The notes: generated from the letters alone by a model not told the origin. Positions 50,563 to 60,030 are shown, numbered from the stretch's first letter. The stretch: 64,000 nucleotides of DNA from JANYHF01 sp031367715 (GCA_031367715.1 JANLQJ010000405.1:1-64000); one strand, 5' to 3'. Made by a program: numbers and translations.

Positions 50563-52092
50563 ATGACCACCAGCAAACCTGCCCCGCGCTCCATCCGCCT
50601 CAACGCGGCCGACAATGTGGTCGTCGCCATCGATCAGATCGAGACCGGGACCACGTCCTCAGGCATCCTGGCGCGCGCGCGCGTCCCCAAGGGCCACAAG
50701 CTCGCCACGGCCCCCATTGCAGCCGGAGAACCGGTACGCAAATTCGGCCAGATCATCGGCTTTGCCAAGGCCGCGATCGCGCCGGGCGACTGGGTGCACG
50801 AGCACAATTGCGGCATGGGTGAGCTGTCGCACGACTATGCGCATGGCGTTGATGCCAAAAAGACAAACATGCTCCCTATCGAACAGCGCGCCACCTTCGA
50901 GGGCTATCGGCGCGCCAACGGCAAGGTCGGCACGCGCAATTATGTCGGTGTGCTGACCAGCGTGAACTGCTCGACCACGGTCGCCGGTTTCATCGTCAAG
51001 GAGATCGAGCGCTCCGGCATCCTCAACGACTATCCGAACATCGACGGCATTATCGCGCTGAAGCAGGCCAATGGCTGCGTGGTCGACTATCGCGGCGTCA
51101 TTTTCGACACGCTGAAAAAGACCACCTGGGGCTATGCCACCAATCCGAACATGGGCGGCGTGATCATGGTCGGGCTCGGCTGCGAGGGTTTCCAGATCCC
51201 GAAATTCAAGGCCGCCTATGGCGTGGTCGAGAGCGATCTGTTCCGCTCCATGACCATCCAGGAGACGGGAGGAACGCGCAAGACAGTCGAGGCAGGCGTT
51301 GCCGCCGTCAGGGCCATGCTGCCCAAGGTCAACGCAGTCAGGCGCGAAACGGTGCCAGCGTCCGAGATCGTGCTCGCGCTGCAATGCGGCGGGTCCGACG
51401 GTTATTCCGGCATCACGGCCAATCCCGCCCTTGGCATTGCCGCCGATCTTCTGGTGCGCAATGGCGGCACCGCGATTTTGTCCGAGACACCCGAGATCTA
51501 TGGCGCCGAGCATCTGCTGACCCGCCGCGCCGTCAGCAAAGAGGTCGGCCAGAAACTGGTCGACATCATCCATTGGTGGGAGGACTACACCAAGCGGAAC
51601 AATATGGAAATGAACAACAATCCGTCCCCCGGCAACAAGCTCGGAGGCCTCACGACGATCCTGGAAAAATCGCTCGGTGCTGCCGCCAAGGGGGGCTCGA
51701 CCACGCTGACGGCAGTCTATCACTATGCCGATCCGGTGACCGACAAGGGCTTTGTGTTCATGGACACGCCTGGCTACGATCCGGTCTCGGCGACCGGCCA
51801 GGTGGCGGGCGGCGCCAACGTGCTTGCCTTCACCACCGGCCGCGGCTCGGCCTATGGCTGCAAGCCGACCCCCTCCTTCAAGCTCGCCACCAACACCGAC
51901 ATCTTCAACCGCATGATCGAGGACATGGACATCAATTGCGGTGATGTGCTGGAGGGCGTGAGCATCGAGGACAAGGGCAAGGAGATCTTCGAGCTGATGC
52001 TGAAGGTGGCGTCGGGAACGCGCACCAAGTCCGAGGAGTTGGGCTACGGCGACAACGAGTTCGTGCCCTGGCAGATCGGCGCCACCATGTGA
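50563..52092 (+). CDS. UxaA-family sugar-acid dehydratase (altronate dehydratase-like)
   Basis: The 509-residue product joins an N-terminal SAF domain (NAADNVVVAIDQIETGT...HNCGMGELSHDY) and the C-terminal UxaA domain. Cysteines (NCSTT, NGCVVDYRG, LQCGGSDGYSG, NIDCGD-like NCGDVLEG) may hold an Fe-S or metal site. ATG 50563 has GAAGGA upstream. It may dehydrate altronate, galactarate or fuconate-type acids; context with fucose-type genes favours the last, by inference. Confidence 0.88.
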   Translation: MTTSKPAPRSIRLNAADNVVVAIDQIETGTTSSGILARARVPKGHKLATAPIAAGEPVRKFGQIIGFAKAAIAPGDWVHEHNCGMGELSHDYAHGVDAKKTNMLPIEQRATFEGYRRANGKVGTRNYVGVLTSVNCSTTVAGFIVKEIERSGILNDYPNIDGIIALKQANGCVVDYRGVIFDTLKKTTWGYATNPNMGGVIMVGLGCEGFQIPKFKAAYGVVESDLFRSMTIQETGGTRKTVEAGVAAVRAMLPKVNAVRRETVPASEIVLALQCGGSDGYSGITANPALGIAADLLVRNGGTAILSETPEIYGAEHLLTRRAVSKEVGQKLVDIIHWWEDYTKRNNMEMNNNPSPGNKLGGLTTILEKSLGAAAKGGSTTLTAVYHYADPVTDKGFVFMDTPGYDPVSATGQVAGGANVLAFTTGRGSAYGCKPTPSFKLATNTDIFNRMIEDMDINCGDVLEGVSIEDKGKEIFELMLKVASGTRTKSEELGYGDNEFVPWQIGATM

Positions 52093-52236
52093 GGGGACAT
52101 GATGGTCATCACGGGCGGCCCCCGGACGAACTGATTGAGGCACGGCATTCAAGCCGGCAGTAAACATCGTATCGCCAACCCAACTCACCGATTGCCAGCC
52201 TGCGCGGCCCGGGCGTAGGTTGACTCAAGCGTTTCA

Positions 52237-52282
52237 GCGCGACCCAACACTGCTGGCTCCGCCCGTGGACGTTGGGTCGCGC
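52237..52282. repeat. 12-bp inverted repeat upstream of xylB
   Basis: Bases 52237-52248 (gcgcgacccaac) and 52271-52282 are exact reverse complements, and gacccaaccca recurs at 52289-52300. Related cccaac words also stand near 52180. It is probably a REP-like element; a regulatory role for xylB is possible. The gap 52093-52324 shows no gene. Confidence 0.6.
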
Positions 52283-52324
52283 AGTGCGTGACCCAACCCA
52301 TGCCCCACCCCCTCGGGAACGCTC

Positions 52325-53782
52325 ATGTACATCGGCATCGATATCGGCACCTCGGGCGTCAAGGCCGTGCTGATGGACGCGGACCACACCGTCATCGGCT
52401 CGGCAACGTCGGGGCTTGAGGTCACGCGGCCGCACCCCGGCTGGTCCGAACAGGTGCCGGCCGACTGGTGGAGCGCGACCGAGAAAGCCATCCAGGCGTT
52501 GAAGCATGCCCACCCCAAGGACATGGCCGCCGTCGAGGGGATCGGCCTCTCCGGCCAGCAACACGGCGCGACCTTGCTCGATCAGAACGGGAGCGTGCTG
52601 CGTCCGGCGATCTTGTGGAACGATGCCCGCTCGTTCGTCGAATGCGCCGAGATCGAGAGCAGCGTGCCGGCGGCGCGCAAGATTTCCGGCAACATCTGCA
52701 TGGCCGGCTTCACGGCGCCCAAGATCGCCTGGGTGAAAAAGCACGAGCCCAAGGTCTACGACCAGATCGCCAAGGTGTTGTTGCCGAAGGACTATGTGCG
52801 CCTTCAGATGACCGGCGACTATGCCTCAGACATGTCGGACAGCGCCGGCACCTATTGGATGGATGTCGCAAAGCGCGATTGGTCGGAGGCGCTGCTGAAG
52901 GCGACCGGCCTCGATACCGGCCACATGCCGAAACTGTTCGAAGGCTCGGCCCCGACCGGCCGTCTCACCGAGGCGGTGGCCGCCGCCTGGGGCATGCCCA
53001 AGCGCCCGGTGGTGGCGGGCGGCGGCGGCGACAACGCGGCCTCGGCCTGCGGGATCGGCGCGGTGAAGGACGAGGCGGCGTTCCTGTCGGTCGGCACATC
53101 CGGCGTATTCTTCGTCTCGAACGCGCGCTTTTCGCCCAACGCCGACCGCGCCATCCACGCCTTCTGCCACGCCGTGCCGAACACCTGGCACCAGATGGGC
53201 GTGCACCTGTCGGCGGCGGGAAGTCTGGAATGGCTGGCGCATACGCTACGCCGCCCGGTGCCGGAATTGCTGGCAGCGCTGGGCGAGCGCGTCGCGGGAC
53301 CGGCCTCGACCCTGTTCCTGCCGTATCTCTCTGGCGAGCGCACGCCGGTGGCCGACGCGACCGTGCGCGGCATGTTCGCGGGGCTGGGGCAGGAGTCGGA
53401 CGAGAAGATGCTGACGCAAGCGGTGCTGGAGGGGGTGGCCTATTCGTTCCGCGATAGCCTTGAAGCATTGCGTGTCGCCGGCAGCGCCGTGAAAGAGGCT
53501 AGCGTGGTCGGCGGCGGCTCGCGCTCGAAGATGTGGGTGCAGATCATGGCCAATACGCTCGGCATTCCGCTGACGCTGCATCACGGTGGTGAGCTGGGCG
53601 GAGCGTTCGGCGCAGCGCGGCTGGGGCTGTGCGCGGCCACGAGGGCGGACCCGATGGCGGTGTGCACCCAGCCGCCGGTGGCGGCGGTGGTTGAGCCGGA
53701 GCGGGGGTTGGTGGGGGCCTATGCGGAGGGGTATGCGCGGTATGCGCGGATGTATAAGGCGGCGAAAGAGGTCATGGGGTGA
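52325..53782 (+). CDS. xylB: Xylulokinase
   Basis: This FGGY-family kinase of 485 residues phosphorylates D-xylulose. It has the N-terminal ATPase-fold motif IGIDIGTSGVKAVLMD, the substrate segment GLSGQQHGATLLD, Asp in the catalytic region (GGGGDNAAS) and the C-terminal FGGY motif VVGGGSRSKMWVQIMANTL. A ParDE pair separates it from xylA. Confidence 0.94.
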   Translation: MYIGIDIGTSGVKAVLMDADHTVIGSATSGLEVTRPHPGWSEQVPADWWSATEKAIQALKHAHPKDMAAVEGIGLSGQQHGATLLDQNGSVLRPAILWNDARSFVECAEIESSVPAARKISGNICMAGFTAPKIAWVKKHEPKVYDQIAKVLLPKDYVRLQMTGDYASDMSDSAGTYWMDVAKRDWSEALLKATGLDTGHMPKLFEGSAPTGRLTEAVAAAWGMPKRPVVAGGGGDNAASACGIGAVKDEAAFLSVGTSGVFFVSNARFSPNADRAIHAFCHAVPNTWHQMGVHLSAAGSLEWLAHTLRRPVPELLAALGERVAGPASTLFLPYLSGERTPVADATVRGMFAGLGQESDEKMLTQAVLEGVAYSFRDSLEALRVAGSAVKEASVVGGGSRSKMWVQIMANTLGIPLTLHHGGELGGAFGAARLGLCAATRADPMAVCTQPPVAAVVEPERGLVGAYAEGYARYARMYKAAKEVMG

Positions 53783-53844
53783 GTGTTGGTGTAGGGTTGA
53801 CTGACGAGCCGTGTTAATCTGGCACTGACAAGGAACCAAAGAAC

Positions 53845-54099
53845 ATGACGACCAAGATCGCCGACAGGCACCTCGAAGTGCTCGAACGCCACGTCAAGGC
53901 CGGGCATTTCGAGACGGTGGAGCAAGCGCTCGACGCGGCGGTGTTCCAACTCGATCTGTCTCTCGACTTCGATGACGATTGGGTCGCGCCCCTCCTCGCG
54001 GAGGCCGATGCTGACATCGCTGCAGGGCGTGTGGTCAGCCGCGAAGACCTCGTCAAGACCATGGACGAAGCAATCGAACGGGGCGCTCGTTCTCGCTGA
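53845..54099 (+). CDS. Type II antitoxin, ParD-like
   Basis: The 84-residue acidic protein has an N-terminal ribbon-helix-helix-like segment (TTKIADRHLEVLERHVKAGHFETVEQALDAAV, pieces HFETVEQALDAAV) and an acidic C-terminal tail that would wrap the toxin. Its stop overlaps the toxin start (TGATG), the normal antitoxin-first order. It should repress its own promoter with the toxin. Confidence 0.8.
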   Translation: MTTKIADRHLEVLERHVKAGHFETVEQALDAAVFQLDLSLDFDDDWVAPLLAEADADIAAGRVVSREDLVKTMDEAIERGARSR

Positions 54100-54398
54100 T
54101 GCGCGTCACTGCTTCCCAAAGAGCCCAGCACGACTTGGACGAGATTCTCGAAACGATAAGTGCTTCGAATGGGCGCTTCGTTGCCACGAAGTGGCGCCAG
54201 CAGATCCTCGACGCGCTTGATCTGCTCGAACTCTTTTCCGGAGCCGGCTCACCTAGACCAAGACTTGGTACGGGAGTACGCGTTCTTCCTTTGCGTCCCT
54301 GGCTCATCTACTACGTCGTCGAGGCGGACCAAGTCCTAATCAAGCGGATAGTCCACGGCGCACGGCGCCAGAACCGCAAGCTTGTCTCAGAAGAATGA
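54099..54398 (+). CDS. Type II toxin, RelE/ParE family
   Basis: The 99-residue basic product reads as ParE-like: ASQRAQHDLDEILETIS...KWRQQILDALDLL...VRVLPLRPWLIYYVVEADQVLIKRIVHGAR. The VLIKRIVHGAR end is typical. Target would be gyrase (ParE) or the ribosome (RelE); the sequence favours ParE. Its stop overlaps a possible upstream ATG of xylA. Confidence 0.82.
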   Translation: MRVTASQRAQHDLDEILETISASNGRFVATKWRQQILDALDLLELFSGAGSPRPRLGTGVRVLPLRPWLIYYVVEADQVLIKRIVHGARRQNRKLVSEE

Positions 54399-54415
54399 TC
54401 CCCGAGGAAACCCCC

Positions 54416-55729
54416 ATGTCCAAATTCTTCTCCATCACCGACCCGATCAAATTCGAGGGCCCCGAGACCGACAACCCCCTCGCCTTCCGCCACTACTCGC
54501 CCAAGAAGAAAGTCCTCGGCAAAACCATGGCCGAGCACTTGCGGTTTTCGGCGGCCTATTGGCACTGCTTCACCTGGACCGGCTCCGACCCGTTCGGCGG
54601 CCCGACCATCCTGCGGCCCTGGATCGGCGATGGCGACCAGATGGCGCTGGCGAGACTCAAGGCCGACGTCGCCTTCGACATGTTCAATCTGCTCGGCATG
54701 CCGTTTTTCGCCTTCCACGACCGCGACATCGCCCCCGAGGGCGCGACGCTGGCCCAGAGCAACCGCAACGTCACCGCCATCGCCGAGATCTTTGCCGGCA
54801 AGATGTCCGAGAGCGGCGTCAAGCTGTTGTGGGGCACGGCCAACATGTTCAGCCATCGCCGCTTCATGGCGGGCGCGGCGACCAACCCGGACCCGGAAAT
54901 CTTCGCCTGGTGCGCGGCGCAGGTGAAGCACTGCCTGGAGGTAACCAGGGACCTCGGCGGCGAAAATTATGTGCTGTGGGGCGGCCGCGAGGGTTACGAG
55001 ACGCTGCTCAATACCGACCTGAAGCGCGAGTTGGGACAGGCAGGCCGCTTCCTGCAGATGGTGGTGGAGTACAAGCACAAGATCGGCTTCAAGGGGCCGA
55101 TCCTGATTGAGCCCAAGCCGCAGGAGCCGACCAAGCACCAGTATGATTACGACGTCGCCACCGTTTATGGCTTCCTGAAAGCCAATGGCGTCGAGAAGGA
55201 CGTCAAGGTCAATATCGAGCAGAACCACGCCATGCTCGCCAACCACTCGTTCGAGCACGAGATCGCGCTGGCGCAGGCGCTCGGCATCTTCGGCTCGCTC
55301 GACATCAACCGCGGCGATTACCAGAGCGGCTGGGACACCGACCAGTTCGCCATGAACGTGCCGGAAATCGCGCTGGCGTTCTATCACATCTATAAGCACG
55401 GCGGTTTCACCACCGGCGGCCTCAACTTCGACGCCAAGATCCGCCGCCAATCGCTGGATGCGGACGATCTGTTGCACGCCCATGTCGGCGGCATGGATGC
55501 CTGCGCACGCGCCCTGCTGATCGCCGAGAAGATGATCATGGACGGCGCGCTGGAGAAACATGTGGCGGCACGGTACGCCGGCTGGGACAAGGCGGAGAAC
55601 GCGAAAATGCTCAACGGGAAAATGAGCCTGGAGGAGTGCGCGGCGCGCGTTGCCAAGGAGAAGCTCGACCCGCAGCCGCGCTCCGGCAAGCAGGAGTATC
55701 TGGAGAACATCCTCAATAGGTATATGTAG
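54416..55729 (+). CDS. xylA: Xylose isomerase
   Basis: The enzyme converts D-xylose to D-xylulose. The 437-residue length matches family (E. coli 440). The catalytic His lies in FAFHDRDIAPEG, and metal ligands in LIEPKPQEPTKHQYDYD, EQNHAMLANHSFEHE and GSLDINRGDYQSGWDTDQF. ATG 54416 follows GAGGA by 8 bases and is preferred to an ATG overlapping the ParE stop. Confidence 0.95.
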   Translation: MSKFFSITDPIKFEGPETDNPLAFRHYSPKKKVLGKTMAEHLRFSAAYWHCFTWTGSDPFGGPTILRPWIGDGDQMALARLKADVAFDMFNLLGMPFFAFHDRDIAPEGATLAQSNRNVTAIAEIFAGKMSESGVKLLWGTANMFSHRRFMAGAATNPDPEIFAWCAAQVKHCLEVTRDLGGENYVLWGGREGYETLLNTDLKRELGQAGRFLQMVVEYKHKIGFKGPILIEPKPQEPTKHQYDYDVATVYGFLKANGVEKDVKVNIEQNHAMLANHSFEHEIALAQALGIFGSLDINRGDYQSGWDTDQFAMNVPEIALAFYHIYKHGGFTTGGLNFDAKIRRQSLDADDLLHAHVGGMDACARALLIAEKMIMDGALEKHVAARYAGWDKAENAKMLNGKMSLEECAARVAKEKLDPQPRSGKQEYLENILNRYM

Positions 55730-55754
55730 ACAGAGCACCGGCGGCGCGGAACGT

Positions 55755-55862
55755 CCTTCTCCCTTTGGGAGAAGGTGGCGCGGTAGCGCCGGATGAAGGG
55801 GTTGGACGCGCGGTTGAGGCACGCAGGTGCAGCGCCCACCACCAGCATACCCCTCATCCGCC
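55755..55862. repeat. Intergenic REP-like hairpin cluster after xylA
   Basis: A 9-bp stem (ccttctccc/gggagaagg, 55755-55763 with 55767-55775) is followed by ggcgc/gcgcc. A longer-range inverted pair (ggatgaagggg near 55791 and cccctcatcc near 55853) follows. This is the layout of a common proteobacterial intergenic repeat and may also end xylA transcripts. Confidence 0.6.
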
Positions 55863-55914
55863 CGTCGGCAAAAAACGATAGAGCAACAAAATCTGCTAAG
55901 GGAGTACACCAACA

Positions 55915-57084
55915 ATGGCCATCGAAGGGCGCAGCGACGCCGCCAACCGCCGCATCCGCCTCGGCATGGTCGGCGGCGGCCAGGGCGCGTTCATCGGCGC
56001 GGTGCACCGGCTCGCCGCGCGCATGGACGATCAGTATGAGTTCGTGGCCGGGGCGCTGGCCTCGACGCCGGAAAAGGCATTGGCCTCCGGGCAGGAGCTC
56101 GGGCTCGCCGCCGATCGCATTTACAAAGACTATCAATCCATGGCGGCGGCCGAGTGCAAGCGCCCCGACGGCATCGAGGCCGTGTCCATCGTCACGCCGA
56201 ACCACATGCATTTCCCGGTCGCCAAGTGCTTCCTGCAAGCCGGTATCAACGTCATCTGCGATAAGCCGCTGGTGAATTCCAGCGCCGAGGCCGCCGCGCT
56301 ACAGGAGCTGGTGCAGACCAAGGGCCTGATCTTCGCCGTCACCTACAACTACTCTGGCTACCCGATGGTGCGCCAGGCGCGCGAAATGATCGCCAAGGGC
56401 GAGTTGGGTGACTTGCGCCTGGTGCAGGGCGAGTACCCACAGGACTGGCTGACCACCCCATTGGAAGGCACCGGTCAGAAGCAGGCCGAATGGCGCACCG
56501 ATCCGGCCCGCTCGGGCGCCGGCGGTTGCGTCGGCGATATCGGAACGCATACGTATCAGCTGTGCACCTTCGTTTCCGGCCTGGAGCTGGACACGCTGCT
56601 AGCCGAACTCACCTCGTTCGTTCCGGGCCGCAAACTCGACGACAACGCGCAAGTCATGTTGCGCTTCAGGGGCGGCGCCAAGGGTGCGATCTGGGCCAGC
56701 CAGGTCGCGCCAGGCAACGAGAACGGCCTGAAACTGAGAGTGTACGGAACCAAAGCCGGCCTGGAATGGACGCAAGCCGACCCGAACTATCTGTGGTTTA
56801 CGGCTTATGGTGAACCGCGCAAACTCATCACCCGCGGCGGCTCAGGCGCCGGCGCAGCCGCCGGCCGTGTCACGCGCGTGCCGCCAGGGCACCCGGAAGG
56901 ATACCTGGAAGGCTTTGCCAACATCTACACCGAAGTGGCACGAGCCATCCGTGCCCGGCGCGACGGCAAGATTGTCGACCCTGACGTGCTGTTCCCTGGC
57001 GTTTCCGATGGCGCCAAGGGCGTGGCGTTTGTCGAGGCTTGCGTGAAATCGTCGGCCGCTGGCGGCGTTTGGGTGCAAGCGTAG
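55915..57084 (+). CDS. Gfo/Idh/MocA-family oxidoreductase
   Basis: This 389-residue NAD(P)-dependent dehydrogenase has the Rossmann motif LGMVGGGQGAFIGAVHR and the family signature Lys in VICDKPLVNS. His in DIGTHTYQL lies at the catalytic site. It is downstream of xylA on the same strand, so a sugar or polyol substrate (for example xylose or an inositol-like compound) is likely but not decided. Confidence 0.92.
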   Translation: MAIEGRSDAANRRIRLGMVGGGQGAFIGAVHRLAARMDDQYEFVAGALASTPEKALASGQELGLAADRIYKDYQSMAAAECKRPDGIEAVSIVTPNHMHFPVAKCFLQAGINVICDKPLVNSSAEAAALQELVQTKGLIFAVTYNYSGYPMVRQAREMIAKGELGDLRLVQGEYPQDWLTTPLEGTGQKQAEWRTDPARSGAGGCVGDIGTHTYQLCTFVSGLELDTLLAELTSFVPGRKLDDNAQVMLRFRGGAKGAIWASQVAPGNENGLKLRVYGTKAGLEWTQADPNYLWFTAYGEPRKLITRGGSGAGAAAGRVTRVPPGHPEGYLEGFANIYTEVARAIRARRDGKIVDPDVLFPGVSDGAKGVAFVEACVKSSAAGGVWVQA

Positions 57085-57268
57085 GCGCAAGCAACGGGCT
57101 GCGCGTCAGGCGGCCAGCTATGCTCCCGCCTGACAGCTCATTTCCAAGGCAAGCAGCTGATCATGAGCGGCTTCGGGATGGCTATCGATCCGATGCAGCG
57201 TTGCCGTTGAATGGCCGGGTCAAGTCGCGCCACGGCGTTGGTGGGTGCCGAACGTTTGATTGGCACGC

Positions 57269-57973
57269 CTAAGCCGAGCGCGCGCCCAGCACATTGTGCT
57301 TACGCTTGATCAGCTCCTTGGCCGTTTCCACAGCAACAGCGGCATCGCGGCAATAAGCGTCGGCCCCAACCGCCTTGCCGAATTCCTCATTCAAGGGTGC
57401 GCCACCGACCATCACGATCAGCTGGTCGCGGATGCCCTTGGCTTTCAGCGTGTCCACCACCACCTTCATATACGGCATGGTGGTGGTCAGCAGCGCCGAC
57501 ATGCCGAGGATGTCCGGCTTGTGCTCTTCGATGGCGGCCAGGTACTTTTCGACCGGATTGTTGATGCCGAGGTCGATGACTTCGAAGCCGGCGCCTTCCA
57601 TCATCATGCCGACCAGGTTCTTGCCAATGTCGTGGATGTCGCCCTTGACGGTGCCGACCACCATCTTGCCCTGTTTTGGCGCGCCGGTGGCGATCAACAG
57701 CGGGCGCAGAATGAACATGCCCGCCTTCATGGCGTTGGCGCTCAGCAGCACCTCGGGAACGAACAGAATGCCGTCGCGGAAATCCTCGCCGACGATGCGC
57801 ATGCCCTCGACCAGCGCCTTGGTCAGAACCTCATAAGGGGTCCATTCGCGCTTGAGCAGAATGTGCACGCCATCCTCGATCTCCGACTTCAGGCCGTCAT
57901 AGAGATCGTCGTGCATCTGCTTGACGAGGTCGGCGTCGCTCAGATTGTCGAGAACGATTTCGTCATCGGCCAT
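57269..57973 (-). CDS. Corrinoid (B12-binding) methyltransferase-type protein
   Basis: The 234-residue product has an N-terminal helical cap (about 1-90) and a cobalamin-binding Rossmann domain with DIHDIGKNLVGMMMEGAGF, SALLTTTM and VGGAPLNEEFG. It fits the MtbC/MttC and MetH-like corrinoid protein family that shuttles methyl groups. No methyltransferase gene (mttB, mtgB or similar) or activase lies next to it in this window, so the partner is elsewhere. Confidence 0.92.
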   Translation of the reverse strand: MADDEIVLDNLSDADLVKQMHDDLYDGLKSEIEDGVHILLKREWTPYEVLTKALVEGMRIVGEDFRDGILFVPEVLLSANAMKAGMFILRPLLIATGAPKQGKMVVGTVKGDIHDIGKNLVGMMMEGAGFEVIDLGINNPVEKYLAAIEEHKPDILGMSALLTTTMPYMKVVVDTLKAKGIRDQLIVMVGGAPLNEEFGKAVGADAYCRDAAVAVETAKELIKRKHNVLGARSA

Positions 57974-58100
57974 GTGTCAGCTCCCGGGCGCGCAGTCATA
58001 CGCTGCGGGCTATGCCTTAGCGCTGGCGGTGGTGTCAAGGCGCGGCTGGTTGCGACGCTGGCGCGGGTCGCTTGCGACGATGCTGCATATTTCCGTCCGG

Positions 58101-59840
58101 TCAGCGCGCTGGCTTGCCGCGCCGGCCGCCGGCTCGCCCCTTCAGCTGCCAGATCTCAGCCATCCGGCGCAGCAGATCGGCATCGCGTGCGCGTATTTCT
58201 TCGGCCCGCCAATGGCGCTGCCGCATGATCTGGTTGGTGATCGCATGCGGCGATGTGTTGCCATCGGCAAAGAACACCCCCTGCTTGACCTCAAAGGCGT
58301 GATTGCGCGCCTCCTTGTTCTGCTGCTTGGTGACCAGCACGAGATTGCCGAGCAGCTTTGAGCAGGCCTCGCGCTCCTCGGCATTGGGGATTTGCAGCCT
58401 CCAGGGACTGTCGGCCGCTAGATTACGAGGCAGCACATGCTCGACCGAAACATCGGTCAGCGAGGTCATCGGCGCGTCACCCGGATAGCTGGCGCTGAGG
58501 CGCTTGAGCAGAATTTTGCATGTCGATTGGCTGCGCTGATAAAGGTTGCTGCTGGCATTGAGCAGCACATTCCATTGCTCCTCGTCGCTGAGCGCCAATT
58601 GGAGCGTTAAACCGTCCTCGGACATGCCGGAGTTCATAGCCTCGATCACGGCTCGATAACGGGTGACGCGACGGTCGGCGCCAAAGCCCATGATCTGCAT
58701 CCCGTAGGCAAGCCGATCCAGTGCCTCCAGGAAGGCCGCGAAGTCCTCGTTGCGTCCGGGAAAGCGGTCGACAAAGGCCAAAGCCGGCGGCACCCAATCA
58801 CGCGCGCGCAGCCAGTTGAGAAAGCCAAGCGAGCGATTGATGCGGGCCGATTGCGGCGAGCCGGCATGCGAAGCATTCAAGATCGGCAGCAGCTGATCGG
58901 CGAGCGGAAACAGCAAAGTATCGAGAAATGTCGAGGCGCCACCCTTGCGTTGGCTCAATTCCAGCACGTCGCGAATGTTCGAGCCATTGGCCCTGCCGTG
59001 GACCGTGCGCAAATAGCCCGGCAAATCTTCGAAATCGCCGCCCAACATGCGCTCGGCAACGCGCCATTGTTCCAGTCGCTGTTCGCGCTTGTCGTCGGGC
59101 ACGTCAGCCATCAGCTCGGCCTTCAAAATGTCGGTCGCCGACAGCGGCTTGCCACGGTGATTGGTGGTGACAAAGATGCGAAAGCCGGTTTCGATGTCCG
59201 GGGCCGAGATCAGCACCAGCGCCACCTGGTTGCGCAAGTGGTGGGCAAGCGCCAGCAGATCTTGCTGACTGCGCCCTTCAAAGTCGTCGACAATCGCTTG
59301 CTGGCATTCGCGAATACCGCGGCGTCCCTTGTTTTCGCCGTCGGGCTCTAGAGGATCTAGGCTGGCACCCGGGCGGCGCGCCTGGACGCCGAAATAGGCA
59401 TCCTCTTCGAGATCGAGCTGCAGTCTCGGCACCCACCTATCGGCATGGTCCGCCGCGCCGCTGCACCAGATGAGATCGCTGATCCAAGCCGCGTCGTCTC
59501 CGAGCACATCGCGTAAGGCCGCCAATAGGATTGTCAACGTTGTCAACCGCTGTTTGCCATCGATCACCCAGGCGGCAGGCGATTGGTCCACCGCCGCGGC
59601 AGACTTGCCTGCGACACGACTACTGCCATCGAACACGACAATGCTGCCGAGCAGCAGCTCACCACGAGCGCCAGCAGCAAGCTGCGACTCGCGTAGGCTT
59701 TGCCAAAGATCGGACGTCAATTGACCGACCTCGCGCGAGGTCCACGAATAGCCACGCTGGAATACGGGGATGGCGAAGCGCCGATCGCCAGACAGCAGGC
59801 TGCCGAGGCTGAGCGCCTCGGCCTTGAATGCCAATGCCAT
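58101..59840 (-). CDS. GmrSD-like DUF262/DUF1524 nuclease-type protein, candidate defence gene
   Basis: The 579-residue product has the DUF262 domain at the N-terminus: FAIPVFQRGYSW and the nucleotide-handling DGKQRLTTL (usually DGQQR). The central region is helical. The C-terminal DUF1524 domain carries the His-Me-finger motif VEHVLPRNL, then LGNLVLVTKQQNKEARNHAF with the second catalytic Asn/His. These are the two halves of GmrSD type IV restriction enzymes fused in one protein. The frame is open upstream to 60071; ATG 59840 gives the usual start. It stands alone, so a housekeeping role is not excluded. Confidence 0.88.
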   Translation of the reverse strand: MALAFKAEALSLGSLLSGDRRFAIPVFQRGYSWTSREVGQLTSDLWQSLRESQLAAGARGELLLGSIVVFDGSSRVAGKSAAAVDQSPAAWVIDGKQRLTTLTILLAALRDVLGDDAAWISDLIWCSGAADHADRWVPRLQLDLEEDAYFGVQARRPGASLDPLEPDGENKGRRGIRECQQAIVDDFEGRSQQDLLALAHHLRNQVALVLISAPDIETGFRIFVTTNHRGKPLSATDILKAELMADVPDDKREQRLEQWRVAERMLGGDFEDLPGYLRTVHGRANGSNIRDVLELSQRKGGASTFLDTLLFPLADQLLPILNASHAGSPQSARINRSLGFLNWLRARDWVPPALAFVDRFPGRNEDFAAFLEALDRLAYGMQIMGFGADRRVTRYRAVIEAMNSGMSEDGLTLQLALSDEEQWNVLLNASSNLYQRSQSTCKILLKRLSASYPGDAPMTSLTDVSVEHVLPRNLAADSPWRLQIPNAEEREACSKLLGNLVLVTKQQNKEARNHAFEVKQGVFFADGNTSPHAITNQIMRQRHWRAEEIRARDADLLRRMAEIWQLKGRAGGRRGKPAR

Positions 59841-60030
59841 GAGGAAATTGTCCTGGGAACGTGCAATCGTGTCGGCGCGGTCCACACTTTTCGGCATGGG
59901 GTGCCGCTCAGGTGTTTGACGAAGCCTACCCATTATCTCTATGGAATTATTTCCTGTTTGGGAAGCCACGACAAGTTGCAAAATCTGCATACCTGACAAC
60001 AGGCGATTGCCGCAGTCGTGAGTCAAAGCC

